Below are positions 25,517 through 34,891 of a DNA stretch of 64,000 bases, piece after piece. How positions within the stretch are numbered: position 1 is the first letter of the stretch; the number at the start of each line of letters is the position of its first letter. A program made the translations under genes and the position numbers. The notes under the pieces are model-generated. The model searched no databases, had not been told where the DNA came from, and saw only the letters and a program-made list of their open reading frames with translations. This stretch comes from an uncultured bacterium (lineage in GTDB: Bacteria; Bacteroidota; Ignavibacteria; Kapaibacteriales; UBA4661), in the NCBI GenBank assembly GCA_937899715.1, contig CALCNX010000031.1, forward strand, positions 1 to 64,000, written 5' to 3'.

Positions 25517-28500
25517 GTGCTTGAACAACTCCTCAGTTTTGCTTTGCGCCAGCGCTATGTGGTGCTCGCGGTCTCGCTCGTCATGGCGCTTGCAGGCGCA
25601 TGGGCATGGACGGTGTTGCCGATTGTAGCATACCCCGACGTAGCGGACACAGAAGTCGCAATTATCTCGCAGTTTAACGGTCGTCCGGCGGAAGAGGTGG
25701 AACAGCAAATCACTATTCCGCTTGAACGTGCCTTGAATGCCGTGCCACGCGTGATTTCCCGACGCTCACGTACAATTTTTGGACTCTCCGTGATTCGCCT
25801 GACCTTTCAAGAAGGTACGGATGACTACTTCGCACGGCAGCAGGTCTTGGAGAAACTCAAAGAAGCCTCTCTGCCAAGCGGTGTTGAGCCGGAGCTTGGT
25901 CCTCTTTCAACACCCGTGGGTGAGATTCTGCGCTATGTCATTGCCGACGATGGGAGTCATTCGGTGGGCGAATTACGCGAGTTGCACGATTGGGTCATTA
26001 CTCCCAAGCTCTTGCAAGCAAGCGGTGTGGCTGATGTGGTGAATTTTGGCGGCTTGGTTAAGCAATTTACCGTCATTGTCAATCCGCCCCAGCTTGAGCG
26101 CTACAAACTGACGATTCAGCAACTTTCCGACGCAATACAGGCAAATAACGAAAGTACGGGCGGCAACACTATTCACTTTGGCGCATCGCAACTGGCGATT
26201 CGCACGGTGGGGCGTATTACGCGGCGCGAAGATATTGAAAAAATTGTGGTCGAGACATTTAACGGAACGCCCGTCTTTGTAAAGGATTTGGCAAGCGTGG
26301 AGATGACGGCACTTGCTCCAAGCGGTGTGCTCGGCTACACCGATAAGCGGAACCGTGATAGCATCGTGGATGTGGATAATAGCGTCGAAGGCATAGTGCT
26401 GATGCGTCGGGGCGAGAATCCATCGGAGGTGTTGCAGTCGGTCAAAGAAAAAATCACGGAATTGAACGGCGGAAAACTGCCCAAAGGCGTGAGCATCCGC
26501 ATCATGTACGACCGCAAAGACCTTGTGGATAGTACACTCGAAACCGTTGCGCATACGCTCTTTGAAGGCGTTTCGATTGTTATTATTGTTCTTGTGTTTT
26601 TCTTGGGCAATGTGCGGGCGGCGCTCTCAGTGGCGCTGACAATTCCGCTCTCGCTTCTGTTTGCGTTTATTGTGATGAATATCACGAACATTCCGGCAAA
26701 TCTTCTTTCCTTGGGGGCGATAGACTTCGGTATTATTGTGGATTCGGCAGTGGTAATGGTAGAGTCCATCATGCGCCATTTGTCTCATTCCACCGAAGAA
26801 CAACGACGCGGCGGAATACGCAAGTTGATATTCAATGCTGCATCGGAGGTGCAGCGTCAGATTGTCTTTGCTGTCATTATTATTATTTGTGCGTATTTGC
26901 CGCTCTTTACCTTGCAACGCGTGGAGGGAAAACTTTTTTCGCCGATGGCTTATACGCTCTCGTATGCGATTGCAGGCTCGTTGGTTCTGGCACTCACGAT
27001 TGTTCCGGTGGTGTGCTCCTTGTTATTGGCAAAGAATTTTTCGGAATGGCATAATCCTATTGTTGCGTGGTTAGAAAAGATGTACCGTCGTGCAATCACT
27101 TTTTCGCTGAAATCACCATTGCCGTTTCTCGCTTCCGCGCTTGCACTGACGGCGATTGCAGTGATTGTGGCTACCAATTTAGGAACGGAGTTCTTGCCGG
27201 AATTAGACGAAGGCGGATTCAACATTCGATGCGTATTGCCTTCCGGTGTTGCACTGGCTACATCACGGGAATATCCGAAAATTATTCGGCAGGAAATCGG
27301 GCAGTTTGAAGAAGCAAAGTTGATGATTTCACAGTTGGGGCGTAATGACGACGGCACTGACCCTTACGGACCAAACCGCATAGAAACGCTTGTGCAGCTT
27401 ACTCCTTACAGTACGTGGACATCTGGTAAAACCAAGAAGGAAGTGCTCAAAGAAATCAAGGCGCGATTAGAAAAGCGGCTTCCGGGAGCACTTTTCAGCT
27501 TCTCACAGCCTATCTTGGATAACGTCACCGAAGCTGTTACCGGCTCATCTGCTGATTTGGCGGTGCTCGTGAGCGGCGACGACATGACGGCATTGCGCGG
27601 TGTGGCAGATACAACCTTGACAATTATGCGAAAAATTCAGGGCGCATCGGAAAGCGCTGTTGAGCAGGAAGGACCACAAACACAACTTGTGGTAAGTATT
27701 GATAGACAAGCCGCAGCCCGCTACGGCATTAACGTTCACGATATTGATGCGACGATTGAACTGGCTATTGCAGGCAAGGCAATTTCTCAACTCTATGAAG
27801 GTGAGCGCCGCTTCGATATTACGCTTCGCTATACGCAGGAAGACCGTTCCACGCCGGAGGCAATAGCAAATATGTTGCTTTTCACGCCATCGGGCATGAA
27901 AATTCCGTTGGGGCAGGTGGCAAAAGTTGAATTATTGCAAGGGCAGACAATTATTGCCCGTGAAGACGGACGGCGGCAAATCGGCGTTCGCACCAATATC
28001 CGCGACCGTGACCAAGGTGGTTATGTGCTGGAAGCACAAAGCGCCGTTCAAAATGCTATCACAAGTGGAAAACTGACCATTCCTGAAAAATATACCGTAA
28101 AATGGGGCGGGCAATTTGAAAATCTTACCCGTGCTAAAAACCGCTTGGCGATTGTGATTCCCATTACGCTGGCTATTATTTTTCTTGTTCTATTTTTGCT
28201 CTTCGACAACAACGCCAAATATGCCGGTATCGTGATGATGAATGTTCCTTTCGCGCTCGTGGGCGGTATTGGTGCGCTTTGGCTTCGCCATATCAATATC
28301 AGCGTTTCTTCCGGCGTTGGGTTTGTGTCGCTCTTTGGCGTTGCGGTGATGTCGGGTGTGTTGCTTATCAGTTACATCAATTTACTGCGATTTGAGAAAA
28401 TGATGACCCTGCGCCGTGCGGTGGTGGAAGGCGCAGTAACGCAGTTCCGCCCGATAATGATGATGATGTCGGTGGCGCTTATTGGTCTCATTCCGGCTGC

Positions 28501-28711
28501 TTTAGCGACAGGTATCGGGTCGGACGTGCAGCGCCCGCTTGCGACGGTGATTGTAGGCGGTTTGGTTTCGGCGCTGATATTGACGCTCTTGGTCATGCCT
28601 GTTTTCTATTTCACTATTGAGCGTGGCTCTGTGAAAGCCTTTCTGACGCAATCGCGTAAACGGCGTGCTCAGGAAGCCGTGTCCGGCAAGACGGAAGAAG
28701 AAGAATTTTGA
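25517..28711 (+). CDS. czcA: heavy-metal RND efflux transporter (CzcA family)
   Basis: The inner-membrane proton/metal antiporter of the pump, about 1,064 residues, with 12 predicted membrane segments in two halves separated by large periplasmic domains. The motif DFGIIVDSAVVMVE in segment 4 matches HME-RND proteins for divalent ions (Zn/Co/Cd/Ni) more than the Cu/Ag branch. MIxxL-type start and PIVAYPDV near residue 35 are also typical. I place the start at GTG 25517 (MLEQLLSFALRQ) because homologues begin just before that helix; a TTG at 25469 would add 16 residues. One oddity is S after the conserved VE where N is usual. Confidence 0.93.
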   Translation: MLEQLLSFALRQRYVVLAVSLVMALAGAWAWTVLPIVAYPDVADTEVAIISQFNGRPAEEVEQQITIPLERALNAVPRVISRRSRTIFGLSVIRLTFQEGTDDYFARQQVLEKLKEASLPSGVEPELGPLSTPVGEILRYVIADDGSHSVGELRELHDWVITPKLLQASGVADVVNFGGLVKQFTVIVNPPQLERYKLTIQQLSDAIQANNESTGGNTIHFGASQLAIRTVGRITRREDIEKIVVETFNGTPVFVKDLASVEMTALAPSGVLGYTDKRNRDSIVDVDNSVEGIVLMRRGENPSEVLQSVKEKITELNGGKLPKGVSIRIMYDRKDLVDSTLETVAHTLFEGVSIVIIVLVFFLGNVRAALSVALTIPLSLLFAFIVMNITNIPANLLSLGAIDFGIIVDSAVVMVESIMRHLSHSTEEQRRGGIRKLIFNAASEVQRQIVFAVIIIICAYLPLFTLQRVEGKLFSPMAYTLSYAIAGSLVLALTIVPVVCSLLLAKNFSEWHNPIVAWLEKMYRRAITFSLKSPLPFLASALALTAIAVIVATNLGTEFLPELDEGGFNIRCVLPSGVALATSREYPKIIRQEIGQFEEAKLMISQLGRNDDGTDPYGPNRIETLVQLTPYSTWTSGKTKKEVLKEIKARLEKRLPGALFSFSQPILDNVTEAVTGSSADLAVLVSGDDMTALRGVADTTLTIMRKIQGASESAVEQEGPQTQLVVSIDRQAAARYGINVHDIDATIELAIAGKAISQLYEGERRFDITLRYTQEDRSTPEAIANMLLFTPSGMKIPLGQVAKVELLQGQTIIAREDGRRQIGVRTNIRDRDQGGYVLEAQSAVQNAITSGKLTIPEKYTVKWGGQFENLTRAKNRLAIVIPITLAIIFLVLFLLFDNNAKYAGIVMMNVPFALVGGIGALWLRHINISVSSGVGFVSLFGVAVMSGVLLISYINLLRFEKMMTLRRAVVEGAVTQFRPIMMMMSVALIGLIPAALATGIGSDVQRPLATVIVGGLVSALILTLLVMPVFYFTIERGSVKAFLTQSRKRRAQEAVSGKTEEEEF

Positions 28712-28754
28712 AATAACCTCTTGAATTTTTCAACCAAGGATAGAAAATCCTTAC

Positions 28755-28760
28755 AAGGAG
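28755..28760 (+). promoter_or_regulatory. Shine-Dalgarno site of the PII-like gene
   Basis: AAGGAG lies nine bases before the ATG at 28770, the strongest ribosome-binding site in the efflux operon. It supports this start over the in-frame ATG at 28785. Confidence 0.7.
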
Positions 28761-28769
28761 CACGATTTT

Positions 28770-29069
28770 ATGCGCCTCCACACTATGAAACGCCTGACAA
28801 TTATTGCAGCCGAGTCGCTACAAAATACTGTTATTAAGACGCTGCACGATGCAGAAGTGCATCACTACACATTCTTCAACGTGCGCGGCGTAGGCGAGCA
28901 CACCGTCAAAGGCGAGGATAGCAGCGCTAATACGCGCTTTGAAGCAATTATGTCGCCTCACGCTCTGGAGGAAGTGTTCGTCGTGCTGCGCGAACGCCTC
29001 CTTACCGATAGTGCGATTATTGTCTATGTACAAGATGTCGAAGTCTTGCGACATCAAAAGTTTTTGTAA
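28770..29069 (+). CDS. small PII-like protein of the metal-efflux operon
   Basis: A 99-residue ferredoxin-like PII-type protein (beta-alpha-beta twice). LTIIAAESLQNTVIKTL gives the first strand and helix, the short loop HYTFFNVRGVGEHT corresponds to the PII T-loop region, and VVLRERLL...IVYVQDVEVL gives the last helix and strand. It lacks the canonical uridylylated tyrosine context of GlnB/GlnK. PII-like genes linked to Czc/Cus-type RND pumps are known from other bacteria; they are thought to sense a metal or small ligand and modulate the pump. It starts 58 bp after czcA, on the same strand. Confidence 0.75.
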   Translation: MRLHTMKRLTIIAAESLQNTVIKTLHDAEVHHYTFFNVRGVGEHTVKGEDSSANTRFEAIMSPHALEEVFVVLRERLLTDSAIIVYVQDVEVLRHQKFL

Positions 29070-29472
29070 CTCCTATCGCTTTAGTTTATCTCAAAGCTCT
29101 GCACCGTGCGCGTAATGTGTGGAGGGTGATGTTGCACTGTGGGCTGGTGTGTCGCCAGTTTCACTTTTTTAAGGGTGATATATCTAGTCTCTATGCGCCC
29201 TGAGAAATTTGTGCCTCTGTTTTCTGGTTCGTGTTGTCCTAATTTGTTGCGCTTTGTTGCCGTTCGGTTTTATATTTGTTGTGCTGTGTAACCTTTTTGC
29301 AATTACTTGCACTTACTTCTACACGTCAGTCATCTCTTGCCGGATGATATGAGAGTTTTTGCCGATGTGCCTATTTTCTTATCCGAAAAATTGTGCGCTG
29401 CGGTAATTGCCTATAATTGTTCTTTGGTCTTCAAATCCATATTCAATATTTTTTTATTAACCCAATGCTTCC
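29070..29472. other. 403-bp intergenic region
   Basis: T-rich on the plus strand, no credible gene and no strong hairpin terminator after the efflux operon. It must contain the promoter of the S41 protease gene. I see only a weak candidate (TTGCGC, 17-bp spacer, TTATAT near 29250-29275). Confidence 0.45.
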
Positions 29473-31902
29473 ATGAAAAAACGTAGTATCGTAGCAGCAC
29501 TCTGTATTTGTGCCTTTGCCGTACCCATCTGTATTCATGCACAAAAAAAGCCGACGACGACGACAAAATCTCCTGCTGCCACAATACCGCCGAGCAGCGC
29601 CCAAACCAATTCGGCACCTTCCCAAGAACAGATACTAACCAACCTCCGAGCCTTCACGAAACTCTATGGCTATGTGCGTTATTTTCATCCGAGTGACGAG
29701 GCGGTGAAAATAGATTGGGATAAATTCGCTATCTATGGCGCAGGCAAAGTGAAAAATGCCCGTACTACAGATGAACTCGCTCTTACGCTCGAAGAGCTTT
29801 TCTTGCCCATTGCTCCAACGCTACAAATTTTGCGCCCGAACGAAAAACCTCGCCCCGTTGGTATTCCCGAACATTCCGGCACAGTACAATCTGTAGCTTG
29901 GCAACACAAAGGGTTGGGGGTCGGGGTGTATAATCTCTATGGCGATGATTCACCGTATCGCAGTCTGCGCCTTAATCGTAAAAACACGGTAAAGGAATGG
30001 GAACCGCAATACAACTTTTGGAGTGTGGCAACATGCATTGGTAAAGCCTCTGCTTCCCCAAGCAATCCGGTCATATCATTACGTGGCAAAGAGATTAAGT
30101 TCACAGCAGCTGTGCGGGTGAGCGAGGTCAATTCACCAGACGGTGGGCACTTATTCCTGCGGGTAGATACTGATAATGGCGATGATGGGTTCTTTGACAA
30201 TATGAGACGTCGTACTATTCGGTCGTCAGAATGGGGTACCTACGAAATAGTTGGTCGCGTGGATTCGAGCGCCATAGCCATTTGTTTCGGTTGCTTTTTG
30301 AGTGGAAAAGGCAAACTCTGGTTAGATGATATGCGCCTTTTCACCCGTGCAAACGCAAACGAAGCCTGGAAACCTGTTCCCATACCCAATCCAGGTTTCG
30401 AGAAATACGAGACAATGAGTAATGGTCGGAAGGCTTATGTGGACTGGGGAGGTGCCAATAGCAGTAAAGATTATTCGGTTACGCCGAGCAAAGACAATCC
30501 ATTTGAGGGAAATTATTCTGCTCTCATTCAATCTGTATCTCCCCAAGAGCGCACCGTCATCAACAAAGAACTATTTGCTGCAAAGCCCAATGACGGCGAG
30601 ACGATTACCAAAGACCTTGCTGGCAGATTGCGGTGCGCCCTACCGATTGCTTTGTATGCTAATAATACCAACACGCTCGGCTCCACCCCAAAAAGTATGG
30701 CAGCCTTTGAGAATTTGCAAAAGATTCTGTCCAAGGATATCCAGGGCAAAGCGGAGCAACTGGAGCAAGAACCTACTCGTCTCGCCAATGTTGTCGTCGC
30801 ATGGAATGTTCTCCGGCACTTCTATCCGTACTTTGATGTGGTGAGAACAAATTGGGATTCTGTACTCACCGTCACGCTTGCGGAAGCGTTCAGAAACACA
30901 TCCGCATACTTTTTTGTTAAAGTTATGCGGAACATGATGGCTGCACTACGCGACGGACACGCTTGGTATCATTATATGCCGAACGACTTTGCCCTAAACG
31001 TAAAAGTGGAAAATATTGAAGGGCAACCCGTTATTATCGCTTCGCAGGATTCGCTCTTACAACGTGGCGATGTGATAGTAAAAGTGGACGGCTACGACAC
31101 GAGGGCACGTCTTCTTGAAGAAGAATCACTCACCTCCGGCACACCCCAATGGAAACGAGCGGAAGCAGTGGACAATATTATTCATTCGATGATAAAAGAA
31201 CTGCCCCTGACTATCAACCGCAACGGGGTGCTGATAGAGATGACAGCCAAATGTAAGCCATTAGACAAGAGAAGTGTCTTTGAGCATCTTGCACTTGAGC
31301 AAATAGGAGGCGCATCGCTCAACGATAAAGTATGGTATATTGATTTAGCGCAGGTTTCAGTTGCTGAGATTGAAGCAAAAGCAATGGAACTGTCGCAAGC
31401 AAAAGGAATTGTATTCGATATGCGAGGTTATCCCCAAAACGGTAACGCCAAAATATTAGGTTACGTGACCGATTCACCGTTGTTAGCACCTCGTTATCTC
31501 GTGCCGCAAATCATCTATCCCGACCACGAAAACGTGCAGGGTTACGACACAAACGGACGCTGGAATGTGCAACCAAAACTACCGCGATGGAAAGGAAAAA
31601 TCGTATTTTTGACGGGTGGCGGTGCAATCTCACAAGCAGAAGATATTATGAGCATAGTCGAGCATTACAAATTGGGTGAGATTGTCGGCGAAACAACAGC
31701 CGGAGCCGATGGAAATGTGAATATACTCAGGCTTCCGGGTGGTGCAAATATTCGCTGGACAGGAATGAAGGCGCTGAAGCATGACGGCTCACAGCACCAC
31801 CTCGTGGGTATCAAGCCAACCGTTCCCGCCGTACGGACAGTGCAAGGTGCTCGTGCCGGGCGCGATGAAGTCTTGGAAAAAGCATTGTCTTTGATGCCGT
31901 AG
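29473..31902 (+). CDS. secreted S41-family (tail-specific protease-like) peptidase
   Basis: An 809-residue secreted protein. A signal peptide (residues 1-23, ending CIHA) is followed by a Thr/Pro/Ser-rich linker, an N-terminal domain starting YGYVRYFHPSDE, a carbohydrate-binding-like beta region (~150-320) and the S41 catalytic half (~430-800). The nucleophile serine is in GGGAISQAED, followed by GEIVGETTAGADG. A PDZ-like region (GDVIVKVDGYD) precedes the catalytic core. The helix motif RYF-P-D-E...DWD occurs at residue ~55 and again as RHFYPYFDVVRTNWD near 445, suggesting an internal duplication. No T9SS sorting domain is visible. Confidence 0.85.
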   Translation: MKKRSIVAALCICAFAVPICIHAQKKPTTTTKSPAATIPPSSAQTNSAPSQEQILTNLRAFTKLYGYVRYFHPSDEAVKIDWDKFAIYGAGKVKNARTTDELALTLEELFLPIAPTLQILRPNEKPRPVGIPEHSGTVQSVAWQHKGLGVGVYNLYGDDSPYRSLRLNRKNTVKEWEPQYNFWSVATCIGKASASPSNPVISLRGKEIKFTAAVRVSEVNSPDGGHLFLRVDTDNGDDGFFDNMRRRTIRSSEWGTYEIVGRVDSSAIAICFGCFLSGKGKLWLDDMRLFTRANANEAWKPVPIPNPGFEKYETMSNGRKAYVDWGGANSSKDYSVTPSKDNPFEGNYSALIQSVSPQERTVINKELFAAKPNDGETITKDLAGRLRCALPIALYANNTNTLGSTPKSMAAFENLQKILSKDIQGKAEQLEQEPTRLANVVVAWNVLRHFYPYFDVVRTNWDSVLTVTLAEAFRNTSAYFFVKVMRNMMAALRDGHAWYHYMPNDFALNVKVENIEGQPVIIASQDSLLQRGDVIVKVDGYDTRARLLEEESLTSGTPQWKRAEAVDNIIHSMIKELPLTINRNGVLIEMTAKCKPLDKRSVFEHLALEQIGGASLNDKVWYIDLAQVSVAEIEAKAMELSQAKGIVFDMRGYPQNGNAKILGYVTDSPLLAPRYLVPQIIYPDHENVQGYDTNGRWNVQPKLPRWKGKIVFLTGGGAISQAEDIMSIVEHYKLGEIVGETTAGADGNVNILRLPGGANIRWTGMKALKHDGSQHHLVGIKPTVPAVRTVQGARAGRDEVLEKALSLMP

Positions 31903-31933
31903 GGGATAGTATAAAGATTTTTCGCTGCACAAT

Positions 31934-31964
31934 AAGGGAACTGCCTGTCGTGGGTAGTTCCCTT
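31934..31964 (+). terminator. hairpin, probable terminator of the S41 gene
   Basis: The stem aagggaactgcc pairs with ggtagttccctt (one G-T pair) around a 6-7-base loop, about 30 bp after the stop. It is followed by TTTG rather than a long T run, so termination strength is uncertain. Confidence 0.6.
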
Positions 31965-32033
31965 TGTCATTTGTCAGCAATGCCCATGCACCATTCCCCC
32001 AAAAACTTTTTTTCGCTAATGTGAAAAAAGTTC

Positions 32034-32064
32034 TTGACTCTCACCTTACGTCATAGACTATATT
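32034..32064 (+). promoter_or_regulatory. MerR-type promoter with a 19-bp spacer
   Basis: TTGACT (32034-32039) and TATATT (32059-32064) are separated by 19 bp, the elongated spacing that MerR-family activators correct by twisting DNA. An imperfect dyad spans 32036-32058 (GACTctcAC... paired with ...GTcatAGAC). It lies 53 bp upstream of the MerR gene, so autoregulation is likely. Confidence 0.7.
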
Positions 32065-32117
32065 TGTTGTGCAATTCATTCGTTGTCGAAAGTAGAAGCG
32101 TTTATCTAAAGGTTGGT

Positions 32118-32891
32118 ATGAAATACTATTCCGTTCAGCAACTCGCAACACTGGCAGGCGTGAGCGTACGCACGCTGCACGTGTACGACGAGGCAGGGCT
32201 TTTGAAACCCGCCACCCGTACTGAGGCTAAGTACAGGATGTACGGTGAGAAAGAACTCCTTCGTTTGCAACAGATTTTGTTTTACAAGGAACTGGATTTC
32301 CCGCTTCAGGAAATACGCGCCATTCTGGATGACCCCGAATTTGACCTGATTGAAGCGCTGAAGCATCATAAATCAGCGTTGCAGACACGTCAAGAGCGGC
32401 TCACAACACTTCTCACAACGATTGATAAAACGATTTCCCATCTACAAGAAGGAGAATTTCAAATGACACCCGAAGAACTCTACGAAGGCTTGCCCAAAGA
32501 AACCGCAGAAGCATACCGCAAGGAAGCAACGGCGAAATGGGGCGATGCCGTGAAGCGCTCGGAAGAAGCGCTCAGAAAACTCAGCAAAGCCGACTTCGGC
32601 AAACTGAAAGACGAAATGAAAGCGAACTGGCAAACGCTCGCTTCCATGATGCACCACGACCCCACAAGCGATGCTGTGCAAGAACACATAGCGCATCATT
32701 ACGTGATAATCCGCAAGTTCTGGGGAACGGACTCTCTGGCAGACAAACAAGCCAAGCAGTATGCGGGCTTGGGGCAGATGTATATTGACGACCCGCGCTA
32801 TACAGAACTGGACGGCAAACCAAATCCCGAATTTGCGGTGTTTTTGAGCAAGGCGATGAGCTATTTTGCGGAAACGGCGCTCACCTCATAA
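32118..32891 (+). CDS. MerR-family regulator with TipAS drug-binding domain
   Basis: A 257-residue TipAL-type regulator. The MerR winged helix-turn-helix is at residues 1-70 (YSVQQLATLAGVSVRTLHVY, then DEAGLL), followed by a long dimerisation helix (~75-115) and the TipAS globin-like domain (~120-250) that binds thiopeptide or other lipophilic antibiotics in family members. Length matches TipAL (~253). The start is ATG 32118 with AAAGG six bases upstream; a TTG at 32034 in the same frame is actually the -35 box. No obvious target operon is adjacent, so it may act in trans. It ends just before a bidirectional terminator. Confidence 0.92.
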   Translation: MKYYSVQQLATLAGVSVRTLHVYDEAGLLKPATRTEAKYRMYGEKELLRLQQILFYKELDFPLQEIRAILDDPEFDLIEALKHHKSALQTRQERLTTLLTTIDKTISHLQEGEFQMTPEELYEGLPKETAEAYRKEATAKWGDAVKRSEEALRKLSKADFGKLKDEMKANWQTLASMMHHDPTSDAVQEHIAHHYVIIRKFWGTDSLADKQAKQYAGLGQMYIDDPRYTELDGKPNPEFAVFLSKAMSYFAETALTS

Positions 32892-32903
32892 GTAAAAAAG
32901 ATA

Positions 32904-32945
32904 AAGCCGCGAGAAGGGAGTTCTGGCGGCTTTAGGTCTTTTTTC
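32904..32945. terminator. bidirectional Rho-independent terminator
   Basis: The perfect 8-bp stem AAAGCCGC/GCGGCTTT has a 15-base loop. On the plus strand it is followed by a T run (32938-32945); on the minus strand by TATCTTTTTT. It separates the convergent MerR and S41/T9SS genes. Confidence 0.85.
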
Positions 32946-32997
32946 TCCGTATTGAGCGACGTAATTTTTGTTGATACCGCTATTGGATAGGGTACTG

Positions 32998-34797
32998 CTA
33001 ATTTTTCACAACTTTGATTATTTCCCGCTTGTCCCGTGTTTGAATTGTCAGCAGATATACACCGCGTGCGAGCGCTGAGGTGCTGACAGCCGCAACGTGA
33101 TCGCCTTGTTCGTACTCTTGTTCGTATGAAGTTATCTCTTGACCAAGGATGGAGGAAAGACGTATGAGGACTTTTTCTTGAGGTCGGTTTATGCTCAAAC
33201 GTACCGAAAGTTCATTGGTAAAAGGGTTGGGAAAAGCACGTGTATCTGCAAAAGACGGAATTGCACTTGGAGCATTTACACTAATCCAGCGTATAGCGGC
33301 TTCCACCACATCGTCAAAACCTTGGATAACATTCTTAGGGGTAAGCCAGACTTCCTCATCAATTGGATACGTTGCTCCACCAAGTAATTTTTTTGTTCGT
33401 ACATCGTAAAAATTAGCGTCGGGCATAGTAAATGCGATATTGACCGTATCGTTGCTGATTTTCCATGGCAGACGTCCACCAAATGCTCCATTGGAAGGCT
33501 TCCCAAAAATTCTTGCCCGTGGGTGATAGCGAAATAGATGCACAAACATATCACCGGCACTGGCTGAGCCGGGTCCGGCAAGGACGGCTATCGGTTTATC
33601 AAATAATCGCGGACGATATTTATACCATGTATAAAAACGTTCAGGTGCAGTTGTGATACCTTGCTCATAAACTGGTTCGAGATTTTCAAGACGAATCAGA
33701 GCATTCCGATCCGCCTGATTATTGCTGTCACGAATTGCTATTGATAACCACCGCACCGATTGATCATAAAGCTGTGCCCAACCCGGTCCAAAAGCATTAA
33801 GATAACCACCATCATTCCTTCGCAAGTCAATGATAAGTGCATCCGACGGATTCCGGTCGGTAAGCTCCACAACAGCTTCCCAAAACTGTCTGGGAAGACT
33901 ATCAAAGCAACGATGTGCATAGATGTAGCCGATATTTGTATCGGTGATTTTCCCAAATATAGCTTCATTACGCTGCTGGTAAAAACTGTCCCAAGTCATT
34001 CTTGGTACCCCGGAGACGGGCAGACTTTCGGTGCAAAGCAAACGTTTTCCGTACCAACCACTCATGCGGGTTGTAGGGAGGCTTGTTATTTGTCGTTCGC
34101 CCGCACGAAGGATATTAATGCTGTCGAACAGATGCCAGTTTGCAAGGACGGCACTTGTTAAGCGGTGCGCCCGATTCTGTAGAGTAGAGCCGGGTACTCC
34201 CAATATTGGCAAGTCAGAATTAATCAGCGTAGGAAGCAATGTACCCCATGGAATACCGTTATATCCCACAATAATATCGCCGCGTTTGAGGGATAGAGGA
34301 TTGACAGTTTCCGCCTCATACACCATTGCCGAGCCGTCCGGCAGAGCAGTTAAACAGATACCGAAGGTTTCCGAATGTACAGCTGCAAAGACAAGTAAAC
34401 GCGTCGTCCCACTGACGCCATATACCTCGCCAAGTACTGTTGTAAAAGTTCTATCGGTAAAACTAACGTGAACATCGTTTAGGTGATAGACCAGACGCGA
34501 CATGATTGCCATAAATTTACCCTGACCAATGCCACGTTGAATTTGCGGGCGAAAAACCGTTCGCAGCGAATCCCAATTGATAAATGGTTTGGTTACAAAG
34601 TAGGGAAAATGTCGGTTTGCAATACCCCAAACAGTATCAAACAATGCTAATTTTTCTTCCGTAGGGCGACCCACACCCCATGCTTTTTCTACACGCTCAG
34701 TCCATGCTGCCGGATTGTAGATTTGCTGTGCAAAACTGTTTATGCTATTAAGCGTAATGAAAAAGATAAAAATACTACAAGCGAGCCGATACCGCAT
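32998..34797 (-). CDS. S41-family peptidase with T9SS sorting domain
   Basis: A 599-residue exported protease. A signal peptide (residues 1-23, ending NSFA) leads to a helical segment with RHFPYF...NWDSL, a PDZ-like region (RGDIIVGYNGIPW) and the S41 catalytic domain (IIDLRRNDGG, then the nucleophile in GPGSASAGD). A T9SS type A sorting domain occupies the last ~80 residues (AFPNPFTNEL ... ARGVYLLTI ... KVVKN). T9SS cargo crosses the outer membrane and is anchored or released. The start ATG 34797 is supported by GGAGG at 34803-34807; a TTG four codons upstream is too close to that site. Confidence 0.9.
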   Translation of the reverse strand: MRYRLACSIFIFFITLNSINSFAQQIYNPAAWTERVEKAWGVGRPTEEKLALFDTVWGIANRHFPYFVTKPFINWDSLRTVFRPQIQRGIGQGKFMAIMSRLVYHLNDVHVSFTDRTFTTVLGEVYGVSGTTRLLVFAAVHSETFGICLTALPDGSAMVYEAETVNPLSLKRGDIIVGYNGIPWGTLLPTLINSDLPILGVPGSTLQNRAHRLTSAVLANWHLFDSINILRAGERQITSLPTTRMSGWYGKRLLCTESLPVSGVPRMTWDSFYQQRNEAIFGKITDTNIGYIYAHRCFDSLPRQFWEAVVELTDRNPSDALIIDLRRNDGGYLNAFGPGWAQLYDQSVRWLSIAIRDSNNQADRNALIRLENLEPVYEQGITTAPERFYTWYKYRPRLFDKPIAVLAGPGSASAGDMFVHLFRYHPRARIFGKPSNGAFGGRLPWKISNDTVNIAFTMPDANFYDVRTKKLLGGATYPIDEEVWLTPKNVIQGFDDVVEAAIRWISVNAPSAIPSFADTRAFPNPFTNELSVRLSINRPQEKVLIRLSSILGQEITSYEQEYEQGDHVAAVSTSALARGVYLLTIQTRDKREIIKVVKN

Positions 34798-34802
34798 ACC
34801 AT

Positions 34803-34807
34803 CCTCC
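34803..34807 (-). promoter_or_regulatory. GGAGG ribosome-binding site fixing the 34797 start
   Basis: GGAGG on the minus strand, five bases upstream of ATG 34797. It overlaps codons of the longer TTG-initiated reading, which is therefore unlikely. Confidence 0.75.
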
Positions 34808-34891
34808 AAGATATTGAGAAAGAATAGGCTATAGGGTTTATATCAATAGGCACTATTGTTACAAAAGACCATAATACCAAAATTTGTTGTT

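Noticed and set aside
32034..32117. TTG-initiated extension of the MerR regulator
   Set aside because: The TTG is the first part of the -35 hexamer, and MerR family proteins begin at the ATG at 32118.
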